DNA of 64,000 bases from an uncultured Kordia sp. (lineage in GTDB: Bacteria > Bacteroidota > Bacteroidia > Flavobacteriales > Flavobacteriaceae), in contig NZ_CANLEA010000012.1 in NCBI RefSeq assembly GCF_947489565.1, positions 162,565 to 226,564 on the forward strand, read 5' to 3'. A model generated the notes under the pieces. That model worked only from the letters and a program-made list of their open reading frames with translations, had not been told where the DNA came from and made no database searches. Each line of letters opens with the position of its first letter. The first letter of the stretch is position 1. The position numbers and the translations under genes are program-made. This document shows positions 54,878 to 64,000 of the stretch, piece after piece.

Positions 54878-57543
54878 TTATCTCTTTAAAGTAAAGTGAT
54901 TGATAAATTCTTTTGGTGAACCATCAAATGGATCTACATATTCTACTCTAAACCAGTAATCCTGTGATGGCATTGGTGAACCATTGAAGGTTCCGTCCCA
55001 ACCGATTCCCGCTGGACTGATCTGTTTTAAGAGTTTTCCATATCTGTCAAAGATGTAAATCTTTGCACTTGGTTGGTTTCTAAGTCCTATGATGTTCCAT
55101 GTTGGATGGTACTCATCTCCGTTTGGAGTGAAGAATTTCATATAATCAATCAGTTCAAAGGTTCTTACCAGTTCTCCACAGCCATTGGTGTCTCTAACTG
55201 TTACCGTGTGTTCTCCTGGTTGTAAGTCTAAGAACTCTCCTGTATCTTGCCATTCTCCATCATCTAATTGGTATTCATACACGCCTGAACCTCCTGTTGC
55301 TGTTGCTATTACATTGTGTGTATCTGCAAAGGCTGGTGTGGTAATCTGTACATCTAAACTAGCTGGTGCTGAGGATGCTTCATACGTCACACTATCACTG
55401 TAACTACAGTTTGTTGGGAAGTTTCCATCAGTAATCACTAAACTATAGGTTCCTGCCGTGGTTACTTGCACTGTCGCCGTATTAAAGATTCCATTTGGAG
55501 TATTCCAAAGATAGGTAAAGCCTGCTCCTTGGTCTTCTCCGATGAATGGCCCATCTTGAGTGGTTCCTGTAGCTGCATCTACACATAAGATATCATCTGC
55601 TGGCAATGTGAAGACTGGTAATGGATTCACCTGTAAGTTCACTAGTACTGGATCAGATAAACATCCTGTGATGGTTTGTCTTACCCTTGCATACAAGGTC
55701 TGTGGATTCGATGTGTTGGTATAACTCGTTGTATTAGCTATCGCATTGATATCCGCATCTGCATCTGTTGCTGTTTCATAGTAAGAAACTGCCATGTTCA
55801 ATTGTCCATTAATGATATCTGCATCTAACGTCGTTAGATCAAACACTGCTGTATCTTGATCTGCCTCATCTACTGCACATAGTTGATACGTGTCTGGCGC
55901 TGTTGCTGTTGGAATTGGCTCTACACTGAGTTCTAAACTAGCAATATTGTTGGTGTTTACACATCCTGTTGCAGTGTTCTCCACTCTGATAAAAATTGTC
56001 TGCGGATCACTCATATTCTCAAAACCGTTTACTAAAGCTCCTGTTCCTGCTAATGCCTCTGCCACTGTTAAGTGATAGGTTACTGTAAAGTCAGCCACCA
56101 TCTGTGGAGCAGTTAACAAGTCTAATGAAGCTGTCACTACATCCCATTCAAATTGTCCTACATTGTCATTGTCATACTCACAGAATACATAGGTAAATGC
56201 CGTTGCTGTAAGTTCTGGCAATGGATGTACTATAACTGGTAATTCTACTACCTTGTAACATGGTAACATATTGCTATCAATCTGAATATCACTCTCTACT
56301 CGTACATAGATAATCACTTGTCCGTTCACATCTGCTGTTGCCATGTCTACGGCATGCATTGTTGGATCTGCAATTGGATTGGTGTCGTTGTCTGCATCTT
56401 CTTGTGTTGTATGGTAACTTACCGTTACATTACTCTCATTGTTTACAATCTCTGCTTCTGATTGTGTCAGATCAAAGATTAAGATTCCATTGGTTGCGTC
56501 TCCATCGCTGTCATCGTCACAAGCCTCTAAAATAGCTGGCATTGTGTTTGGTGTTGGAATTGGAAGTACTCGAAGTGTCATGGTGATATCGGTAGTGCAT
56601 CCTGCAGCATTCGCTGCTCTGATGTATAATACTTGTGGATTGCTAATGTTTTGATAAGCCGTTGGATCAGCTATTGGAGTATCTGCGTTTAAGTCTGCTA
56701 ATGAAGCGTAATATGTTAAAGTGAGTCCATTATCTCCATCAACTATTTCCAAATATCTGTCTGTAAGATCGAAGCTGCTAATTTCATCACTTTCACTTCC
56801 ACTCTCTAAATCATCACATAAAGAAAATGGCGTTGGTTGCACTAGTTTCGGAGCATCAACAACTATGATATCAAAATTTCCAATGGCATAACATTCTGTA
56901 GCATTGTCTTCTAAACGTACCCAAATGGTTTGTTGGTTTATTGTAATGTTGATGTAATCCGTTAGATTTACTATTGGAGATACATCATCGATCGCATCTT
57001 GTTCACTCTCGTGATAGGTTAGTGTTAAAGCTCCTGGTGTTTGTGTGCCATAGATCTCCATTTGAGTCTGCGTCAAATCAAACATCGCAAAACCATCAGA
57101 TGGATCTTCATCACACACTTCTAAATCAGTGATGTTGATTGGAACTTCTGGAATTGCAATCACATTGATCTGTAATGGCGTCACTGTAAAACAGCCTGTA
57201 ACCGTATTGGTGGCTAATACATATAATGTCTGACTATCCATTACAATGTTTGTATATGGACTTGCAAGTGCATTTAAGTTCGCAATCGCTTCCGCTTCTG
57301 TTTCATGGAAACTATAGACTACATCTGGCTCCATGTTCACAATAGCAGTGACAAGTGCATCTAAATCTGTACCTACAAAACCGTCATTATCATCATCACA
57401 GGTATCTGCTAAAAGCAATCCATTTGGATCTAAGGTTGGACTCGGTAGTGGATTTACACGAATATCAAAGGTAATGGTGTTTTGACAACCTGTCGTATCA
57501 TTAGTAGCCAATACAAAAATCGTTTGTACTGCTACCATCGCAT
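54878..57543 (-). repeat. Direct repeat, copy A (3' part of the giant adhesin)
   Basis: Nearly the same DNA as 61328-63996; offset 6450 bp rising to 6453 after one extra codon (DEDPSDG against DDAASLDG). Differences cluster near 57100-57130 and 56700-56850. Confidence 0.85.
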
Positions 57544-60500
57544 TTGGATAGGCTGATGGATTAAGTATTGGTGTATCACTTGCTAAATCCGCTGCACTTC
57601 CATAGTATATTAAGCTAATGCCTGGTACATTATTGACTAAGTCTTCTGCCAAGGAGGTTAAATCAAATACTTCGATTTGATCATCTAAAGTAATCGCATC
57701 ACACAGTTCTAAGCCTGGTAATTGAATCAGTACTGGAAGTTCATTGACAATCAATGTTAAATTCGTAATACTAAAACATCCTGTTACTTGATCTTCTACG
57801 CGAACCCAAATCACTTGTGGACTTGGTGGGATGTTGCTATACGCATTTGGATTGTTGATTTCTCCAACCGTCGTTCCTACCACAGCGTTTGCTTGTGTGT
57901 TATAGTAACGAACCGTATGTGTGGTTGGATCTTCTCCGTTTAGAATATCCATCTCTGCTTCTGTTAAATCAAATTGTGCAATCTGATCAGCAGTTACATC
58001 ATCACATTCTGCCAAACTTGTCGCATCTAAAGCAGCAATCTCTGGTGAATCATGAACGATTAAATCTAAAGAAACTACATTAAAACAGCCTGTTAAGACA
58101 TTTTCAACACGTACATAAATGGTTTGATTATATGGATTGATGTTACTATACGTATCTGCTAATGTATTCACATTATTATCTGCATCTTCAGGAGTTTCAT
58201 GATAGGTTACTGAAACATTCGTTAACATTCCTCCTGTAATCTGATTTTCAGTGCTTCTGATATCAAAAATTCCAAACCCGTCATTATCTGTATCACAATA
58301 TTCTAAAGGAGTCGCTGGAAAAACCTGCGGTGCATCAACTACAGAAACCGTTAATGTAGTGATTACATAACATCCTGTATTGGCAGTTTCTACACGTACA
58401 AAAACCGTTTGCGGGTTGCTAATATTAGTATATGGAATTGCCAACGAGTTTGTATCATTTTCAGCATCCATTTGGTTTAAATAGTATCGAACAGAAAGCC
58501 CAGGAATTCCTCCAGAAATTTCATCATTCTTCACATTTAAATCAATCGCTGTAAAACCATCCGCAGTTTCATCATCACATACAATTAAATCGGTAGGCGC
58601 ATTTGCAGAAGGAAGTTCTTCAAACAAAAGATTAAAAGACGTTGTAGCATAACAGTCATTTCCTGCTTGTGTACTTTCAATTCTAACAATAATAGTTTCT
58701 CCGTCAGCTCCAAAATAGATCGAAGGAAGTGGATTTACATCATTATCAGCATCCATTTGATTGTTATGGAAAGAGATATTAAAATTAGCAGGATTTTGAC
58801 CTCCTAAGATAGCTGCTTCTTGTGTTGTAAGGTCATAATCTTCGACACCATCACTATTTAGATCACAAGTAATCATATCATCTGGCTGATTAGCGATAGG
58901 TTGTTCGTACACACATATTTCAAAATCAGTAGTACTATAACACATGGTATTCATGTTATTTTCAATACGTACATATATTTGCTGACATGGTGCTGTGTTG
59001 ACAAATGGAAACGTTAAAGCATTCATGTCATTATCGGCATCCGCTTGACTTGAATGATAGGTCACCGTAAACATTGTAGGATCTTGCGTTCCTAGAATAG
59101 TTGTATTTAGGTTTGTAAAGTTGAAATTTTCGACACCGTCATTTGAGTTATCATCACAAACTGCAATATCTGCAGCGACATTTGCGATAGGAACTGTATC
59201 TACTATTAATTGAAAAGAAGTCACTGCAATACAAACATTTCCAGCTTCTGTACTTTCAACGCGCACAAAAATAGTTTCTCCATTACTTCCCGTATAATTG
59301 GCTGGTAATGGATTCATACCATTAGTTGCATCAGCAGCATCGGCATGAAATGTAATATTGACATCAGCAGCATTTTGTGTTCCTAAAATTGCTGCTTCCT
59401 GTGTAGAGAAATCATACATTTCCATACCATTTGCATCAAAATCACAAGCTCTCATGTCGTTTGGCTGATTCGCTATTGGTTGTGTATTTACACATATTTC
59501 AAAGCTTGTTGTATCAAAACAAACTGAATTTGAGTTGTTTTCTAAACGAACAAATATTTGCTCACATTGATTTGTATTTGAGTACGGAAATGTCAGCGCA
59601 TTCATATCATTATCAGCGTCTGCTTGACTTGTATGGTAAGTCACTGTATATGATGCTGCATTTTGTGCTCCTAAAACAGTAGCGTCTAAGGTTGAAAAAT
59701 CGAATTCTTCTATATCATCATTTGTATCATCGTCACAAACAGCAATATCTGCTACTGGATTTGCCGTTGGAAATGCATCTAAGAACAATTGAAAAGAAGT
59801 AATAGAAAAACAATCATTTCCTGCTGTATTACTGTCTACTCTTACAAATATTGTTTCTCCATCAGTTCCTGTATAGGAAGTTGGCAATGGATTCATATCA
59901 TTATTTGCATCGGTAGCATTGGCATGAAATGTAATATTGACATCGGCAGCATTTTGTGTTCCTAAAATTGCAGCTTCTTGCATGGTAAAATCATATACTT
60001 CCGAACCATTTGCATCAGGATCACAAGCATTCATATCACTAGGCTGATTTGCTACAGGTTGCTCATCTACACATATTTCAAAACTCGTTACACTATAACA
60101 AGTAGCTCCTAAGTTATTACCTACTCTAGCAAATATATCTTCACATTGATTTGTATTTGTATATGGAAAAGTTAGTGCATTTGCATTGTTATCGGCATCC
60201 GCTTGACTTGAATGATAGGTCACCGTAAACATTGTAGGATCTTGCGTTCCTAAAATTGTTGCATCTAGTGTAGTAAAGTCAAATTCTTCGACACCATCGT
60301 TTGAGTTATCATCACAAACTGTAATATCTGCTACTGAATCTGCTGTTGGAGAAGGCTCAACCGTGATTGTAAAACTTTCTTGAATGATATCTGCACAACT
60401 ATTTGAGATTTCCACTGTATATGTTGTGGTCATTGTTGGCGTAAATACCGGATTTGGCAATGCAGGATCACTTACTCCTGCCGTTGGCGTCCATGAATAT

Positions 60501-61294
60501 GAAGTAGCGCCTGTAACGGTAGCGTCCACTGAACTTAAAGATTGTCCGCCACAAATAATTTCATCTCCAAAAGCAAGTGAGTTTGCAAAAGATACATAAT
60601 CAAAACATACACGTTGTAAGTTTGTAGCGCCACCTGTAGAACCTGTAAATCCAAAATAGGCTTGCGTCACTCCATTAAAAAGATTATTTATGATATCTCC
60701 TGTGTAAGAAAGACGCAGCGAACAATCAAAATATACTTCTAATGTTGTTGTAGCTGCGGTCCACTCTATTCGAATGATATGCTCTACTCCATCTTCAATA
60801 TTTGTTGATGTTGGTGAAGCTTGTACAGGTCCCGCTAAGTTTGTTGCTCCGGTATGGTTATTATTTCCTTGACTTACAATAGCAAGATGATCAAAAAATG
60901 GGTCACTTAATTCATTATTTTGCCAAGTATCGAATTCGACTGCCAAAGAATTCCCGATACCTTCATATCCCATTCCTCCACCTAAATTCCCTATTTCAGG
61001 AGTTTGTGTATTTTTTAGAATAAAAGTGATTCCATCTGCTCCATTTGCATCATTTGTTCCGAAGAAACCTCTGAATTCTACTACAAAATCTTCTGTTACG
61101 TCCACAGGTGTTCCTGACCACACAGCTCCAGATTGACTATTTACATTTTGAGTAATTTCAAAGCAATCACCTCCTATATCAACTGTATCTCCAATCAATG
61201 AAGGCATTAATTGTGCATTGAGCTGAATACAAAACAGGATAAAGAATACTTGTACAATATTCTTTATCCTGCTGCTATTTTTTGTTAAAATCAT
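54878..61294 (-). CDS. Giant lectin/repeat adhesin with T9SS type B (gliding-motility-like) C-terminus
   Basis: 2138 residues. Signal peptide (VQVFFILFCIQLNAQ). L-type lectin domain at about 40-240 (VEFRGFFGTNDANGADGITF, LAVEFDTWQNNEL). An Ig-like segment follows, then about 16 repeats of 85-105 residues with pattern C-D-D-x-DG-x-FDLT ... TIFVRVEN ... C, each with an N- and C-side Cys that could pair. Then a SprB-like module (GGSGVYEYQLDDGEWQDTGE) and a type B sorting domain (FFTPNGDEYHPTWNIIGL...YIFDRYGKLLKQ...FTLKR). Secreted by the type IX system; likely adhesin. A downstream tandem copy follows 33 bp upstream on the transcript. Confidence 0.85.
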   Translation of the reverse strand: MILTKNSSRIKNIVQVFFILFCIQLNAQLMPSLIGDTVDIGGDCFEITQNVNSQSGAVWSGTPVDVTEDFVVEFRGFFGTNDANGADGITFILKNTQTPEIGNLGGGMGYEGIGNSLAVEFDTWQNNELSDPFFDHLAIVSQGNNNHTGATNLAGPVQASPTSTNIEDGVEHIIRIEWTAATTTLEVYFDCSLRLSYTGDIINNLFNGVTQAYFGFTGSTGGATNLQRVCFDYVSFANSLAFGDEIICGGQSLSSVDATVTGATSYSWTPTAGVSDPALPNPVFTPTMTTTYTVEISNSCADIIQESFTITVEPSPTADSVADITVCDDNSNDGVEEFDFTTLDATILGTQDPTMFTVTYHSSQADADNNANALTFPYTNTNQCEDIFARVGNNLGATCYSVTSFEICVDEQPVANQPSDMNACDPDANGSEVYDFTMQEAAILGTQNAADVNITFHANATDANNDMNPLPTSYTGTDGETIFVRVDSNTAGNDCFSITSFQLFLDAFPTANPVADIAVCDDDTNDDIEEFDFSTLDATVLGAQNAASYTVTYHTSQADADNDMNALTFPYSNTNQCEQIFVRLENNSNSVCFDTTSFEICVNTQPIANQPNDMRACDFDANGMEMYDFSTQEAAILGTQNAADVNITFHADAADATNGMNPLPANYTGSNGETIFVRVESTEAGNVCIAVTSFQLIVDTVPIANVAADIAVCDDNSNDGVENFNFTNLNTTILGTQDPTMFTVTYHSSQADADNDMNALTFPFVNTAPCQQIYVRIENNMNTMCYSTTDFEICVYEQPIANQPDDMITCDLNSDGVEDYDLTTQEAAILGGQNPANFNISFHNNQMDADNDVNPLPSIYFGADGETIIVRIESTQAGNDCYATTSFNLLFEELPSANAPTDLIVCDDETADGFTAIDLNVKNDEISGGIPGLSVRYYLNQMDAENDTNSLAIPYTNISNPQTVFVRVETANTGCYVITTLTVSVVDAPQVFPATPLEYCDTDNDGFGIFDIRSTENQITGGMLTNVSVTYHETPEDADNNVNTLADTYSNINPYNQTIYVRVENVLTGCFNVVSLDLIVHDSPEIAALDATSLAECDDVTADQIAQFDLTEAEMDILNGEDPTTHTVRYYNTQANAVVGTTVGEINNPNAYSNIPPSPQVIWVRVEDQVTGCFSITNLTLIVNELPVLIQLPGLELCDAITLDDQIEVFDLTSLAEDLVNNVPGISLIYYGSAADLASDTPILNPSAYPNAMVAVQTIFVLATNDTTGCQNTITFDIRVNPLPSPTLDPNGLLLADTCDDDNDGFVGTDLDALVTAIVNMEPDVVYSFHETEAEAIANLNALASPYTNIVMDSQTLYVLATNTVTGCFTVTPLQINVIAIPEVPINITDLEVCDEDPSDGFAMFDLTQTQMEIYGTQTPGALTLTYHESEQDAIDDVSPIVNLTDYINITINQQTIWVRLEDNATECYAIGNFDIIVVDAPKLVQPTPFSLCDDLESGSESDEISSFDLTDRYLEIVDGDNGLTLTYYASLADLNADTPIADPTAYQNISNPQVLYIRAANAAGCTTDITMTLRVLPIPTPNTMPAILEACDDDSDGDATNGILIFDLTQSEAEIVNNESNVTVSYHTTQEDADNDTNPIADPTMHAVDMATADVNGQVIIYVRVESDIQIDSNMLPCYKVVELPVIVHPLPELTATAFTYVFCEYDNDNVGQFEWDVVTASLDLLTAPQMVADFTVTYHLTVAEALAGTGALVNGFENMSDPQTIFIRVENTATGCVNTNNIASLELSVEPIPTATAPDTYQLCAVDEADQDTAVFDLTTLDADIINGQLNMAVSYYETATDADADINAIANTTSYTNTSNPQTLYARVRQTITGCLSDPVLVNLQVNPLPVFTLPADDILCVDAATGTTQDGPFIGEDQGAGFTYLWNTPNGIFNTATVQVTTAGTYSLVITDGNFPTNCSYSDSVTYEASSAPASLDVQITTPAFADTHNVIATATGGSGVYEYQLDDGEWQDTGEFLDLQPGEHTVTVRDTNGCGELVRTFELIDYMKFFTPNGDEYHPTWNIIGLRNQPSAKIYIFDRYGKLLKQISPAGIGWDGTFNGSPMPSQDYWFRVEYVDPFDGSPKEFINHFTLKR

Positions 61295-61327
61295 TGTCCT
61301 ACAATTATATAAGACAAATATGATAAA

Positions 61328-63996
61328 TTATCTCTTTAAAGTAAAGTGATTGATAAATTCTTTTGGCGAACCATCAAATGGATCTACATATTCTACTCTA
61401 AACCAGTAATCCTGTGATGGCATTGGTGAACCATTGAAGGTTCCGTCCCAACCGATTCCCGCTGGACTGATCTGTTTTAATAGTTTTCCATATCTGTCAA
61501 AGATGTAAATCTTCGCACTTGGTTGGTTTCTAAGTCCTATGATGTTCCATGTTGGATGGTACTCATCTCCATTTGGAGTAAAGAATTTCATATAATCAAT
61601 CAGCTCAAAGGTTCTTACCAGTTCTCCACAACCATTGGTGTCTCTCACGGTAACGGTGTGCTCTCCTGGTTGTAAGTCTAAGAACTCTCCTGTCTCTTGC
61701 CACTCTCCATCATCTAATTGGTATTCATATACGCCTGATCCTCCTGTTGCTGTTGCTATTACATTGTGTGTATCTGCAAAGGCTGGTGTGGTAATCTGTA
61801 CATCTAAACTAGCTGGTGCTGAGGATGCTTCATACGTTACACTATCACTATAGCTACAGTTTGTTGGGAAGTTGTTGTCAGTAATCACTAAACTATAGGT
61901 TCCTGCCGTGGTTACTTGTACTGTTGCGGTGTTAAAGATTCCATTTGGAGTATTCCATAGATAAGTAAAGCCTGCTCCTTGGTCTTCTCCGATGAATGGT
62001 CCATCTTGAGTCGTTCCTGTAGCTGCATCCACACATAAGATATCATCTGCTGGTAATGTGAAGACTGGTAATGGGTTCACTTGTAAGTTCACTAGTACTG
62101 GATCAGATAAACATCCTGTGATGGTTTGTCTCACTCTTGCATACAAGGTCTGTGGATTCGATGTATTGGTATAACTCGTTGCATTGGCTATCGCATTGAT
62201 ATCTGTATCTGCATCTGTTGCTGTCTCATAGTAAGAAACCGCCATGTTCAATTGTCCATTAATGATATCTGAATCTAAAGTCGTTAGATCAAACACTGCT
62301 GTATCTTGATCTGCCTCATCTACTGCACATAGTTGATACGTGTCTGGCGCCGTTGCCGTTGGGATTGGTTCTACACTGAGTTCTAAACTAGCAATATTGT
62401 TGGTGTTTACACATCCTGTTGCTGTATTCTCCACTCTGATAAAGATTGTCTGTGGATCACTCATATTCTCAAAACCGTTTACTAAAGCTCCTGTTCCCGC
62501 TAATGCCTCTGCCACTGTTAAGTGATAGGTCACTGTAAAGTCAGCCACCATCTGTGGAGCAGTTAGTAAGTCTAATGAAGCTGTCACTACATCCCATTCA
62601 AATTGTCCCACATTGTCATTGTCATACTCACAGAATACATAGGTAAATGCGGTTGCTGTAAGTTCTGGTAACGGATGTACAATTACTGGTAACTCTACCA
62701 CCTTGTAACATGGTAACATATTGCTATCAATCTGAATATCACTCTCTACTCGTACATAGATAATCACCTGTCCGTTCACATCTGCTGTTGCCATGTCTAC
62801 GGCATGCATTGTTGGGTCAGCTATTGGGTTGATATCTGCATCTGCGTCTTCCTGTGTGGTATGGTAACTTACCGTTACATTACTCTCATTGTTGACAATC
62901 TCTGCTTCTGATTGTGTCAGATCAAAGATTAAGATTCCATTGGTTGCATCTCCATCTGTATCATCATCACAAGCCTCTAAGATTGCAGGCATTGTGTTTG
63001 GTGTTGGAATTGGAAGTACTCTCAGTGTCATAGTGATATCTGTAGTACATCCTGCGGCATTGGCTGCTCTGATGTATAACACCTGTGGATTGCTTATGTT
63101 TTGATAAGCCGTTGGATCAGCTATTGGAGTATCTGCGTTTAAGTCTGCTAATGAAGCATAGTACGTAAGTGTTAAACTAGTATCTCCTCCTGTGATCTCT
63201 GTGTACTTATCTGTTAGATCAAAACTACTGATCTCATCACTCTCATCGCCACTTTCTAAATCATCACATAGTGAGAAAGGTGTTGGTTGTACCAGCACTG
63301 GTGGTGGCACAACTATGATATCAAAGCTTCCGATAGCATAACATTCTGTAGCATTGTCTTCTAAACGTACCCAGATCGTTTGTTGATTCACTGTAATATT
63401 GATGTAATCCGCTAGGTTTACTATTGGAGACACATCATCAATCGCATCTTGTTCACTCTCGTGATAAGTTAGTGTTAAAGCTCCTGGTGTTTGTGTGCCA
63501 TAGATCTCCATTTGAGTCTGCGTCAAATCAAACATCGCAAAACCATCTAAACTTGCTGCATCATCACACACTTCTAAATCAGTGATGTTGATTGGAACTT
63601 CTGGGATTGGAATCACATTGATCTGTAATGGTGTCACTGTAAAACAGCCTGTAACCGTATTGGTGGCTAGTACATATAATGTCTGGCTATCCATCACAAT
63701 GTTGGTATATGGACTTGTTAGCGCATTTAAATTAGCAATCGCTTCTGCTTCTGTCTCATGGAAGCTATAGACTACATCTGGCTCCATGTTCACAATAGCA
63801 GTGACAAGTGCATCTAAATCTGTACCTACAAAACCATCATTATCATCATCACAGGTATCTGCTAAGAGCAGTCCGTTTGGATCTAAGGTTGGACTCGGTA
63901 ATGGATTTACACGAATATCAAAAGTAATGGTGTTTTGACAACCTGTAGTATCATTGGTAGCCAATACAAAGATCGTTTGTACTGCTACCATCGCAT
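61328..63996 (-). repeat. Direct repeat, copy B
   Basis: Counterpart of 54878-57543, 6450-6453 bp away. The repeat continues past the window edge. Confidence 0.85.
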
Positions 63997-64000
63997 TTGG
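61328..64000 (-). CDS. Second giant T9SS type B repeat protein (5' part outside the window)
   Basis: The reading frame stays open to base 64000 (codons Pro-Asn-Ala precede an internal Met), so the N-terminus lies outside. 890 visible residues correspond to repeats 10-16, the PKD-like segment, SprB-like module and type B sorting domain of the neighbour, with very few changes. Whether the upstream part also has a lectin domain cannot be seen. Stop codon 33 bp before the start of the neighbour. Confidence 0.9.
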   Translation of the reverse strand, partial: PNAMVAVQTIFVLATNDTTGCQNTITFDIRVNPLPSPTLDPNGLLLADTCDDDNDGFVGTDLDALVTAIVNMEPDVVYSFHETEAEAIANLNALTSPYTNIVMDSQTLYVLATNTVTGCFTVTPLQINVIPIPEVPINITDLEVCDDAASLDGFAMFDLTQTQMEIYGTQTPGALTLTYHESEQDAIDDVSPIVNLADYINITVNQQTIWVRLEDNATECYAIGSFDIIVVPPPVLVQPTPFSLCDDLESGDESDEISSFDLTDKYTEITGGDTSLTLTYYASLADLNADTPIADPTAYQNISNPQVLYIRAANAAGCTTDITMTLRVLPIPTPNTMPAILEACDDDTDGDATNGILIFDLTQSEAEIVNNESNVTVSYHTTQEDADADINPIADPTMHAVDMATADVNGQVIIYVRVESDIQIDSNMLPCYKVVELPVIVHPLPELTATAFTYVFCEYDNDNVGQFEWDVVTASLDLLTAPQMVADFTVTYHLTVAEALAGTGALVNGFENMSDPQTIFIRVENTATGCVNTNNIASLELSVEPIPTATAPDTYQLCAVDEADQDTAVFDLTTLDSDIINGQLNMAVSYYETATDADTDINAIANATSYTNTSNPQTLYARVRQTITGCLSDPVLVNLQVNPLPVFTLPADDILCVDAATGTTQDGPFIGEDQGAGFTYLWNTPNGIFNTATVQVTTAGTYSLVITDNNFPTNCSYSDSVTYEASSAPASLDVQITTPAFADTHNVIATATGGSGVYEYQLDDGEWQETGEFLDLQPGEHTVTVRDTNGCGELVRTFELIDYMKFFTPNGDEYHPTWNIIGLRNQPSAKIYIFDRYGKLLKQISPAGIGWDGTFNGSPMPSQDYWFRVEYVDPFDGSPKEFINHFTLKR

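Overview
The window is AT-rich chromosomal DNA from a member of the Flavobacteriaceae (Bacteroidota). The signs are T9SS type A and type B sorting domains, BT_3928- and DUF4293-type genes found only in this phylum, a Rho factor with a large Asn-rich insertion, TAnnTTTG promoter elements, and several short peptides with Gly-Gly leaders. The set of genes would fit a Kordia-like marine flavobacterium, but the genus is a guess. No phage, IS element, CRISPR array or rRNA is visible.

Layout. 1-8 kb: the 3' part of a leucine-rich-repeat protein, a frameshifted Gly-Gly peptide gene, a small lipoprotein, a prolyl-oligopeptidase lipoprotein, a second Gly-Gly peptide and a TPR/AraC membrane regulator. 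8-16 kb: a bacteriocin-type ABC exporter without a protease domain, a structured intergenic stretch with a 36-residue membrane peptide, a TIMP-like/STM3941-like pair, a PhoD-type phosphatase, endonuclease V and a mono-haem c-type lipoprotein. 15.6-17 kb: a 1.4 kb gene-free region with a tandem family of hairpin elements. 17-27 kb: patatin lipase, a CstB-like persulfide dioxygenase/rhodanese, an SDR/AhpD-like/amine-oxidase/AraC cluster, two convergent Gly-Gly peptides, a hexameric tyrosine-coordinated haem protein, another AraC regulator and a HEIGH metalloprotease.

27-41 kb: one long minus-strand gene train with gaps of about 1-30 bp, from a DoxX/MauE-like protein and an ABC permease to tpiA, prmA and clpS. 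Two giant paralogous T9SS type A proteins and an FN3-like lipoprotein sit inside it. 41-54 kb: housekeeping genes (folP, cdaA, an MsbA-like exporter with truA, a phosphodiesterase, rho, rpsT, two identical tRNA-Glu genes, proS), plus a Cys-rich Gly-Gly peptide, a GH18-like protein, DUF4293 and a FadL-like porin. 54.9-64 kb: a 2138-residue lectin/repeat adhesin and a near-identical tandem copy of its 3' part, cut by the window edge.

Themes. Secretion and surface display dominate, with at least five large or repeat-rich exported proteins showing internal and gene-scale duplication. Five short Gly-Gly leader peptides are scattered with no modification enzyme beside them; one protease-less exporter is present. 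The hairpin array at 15.6-16.7 kb is the least explained part of the window and the best candidate for an undescribed element.
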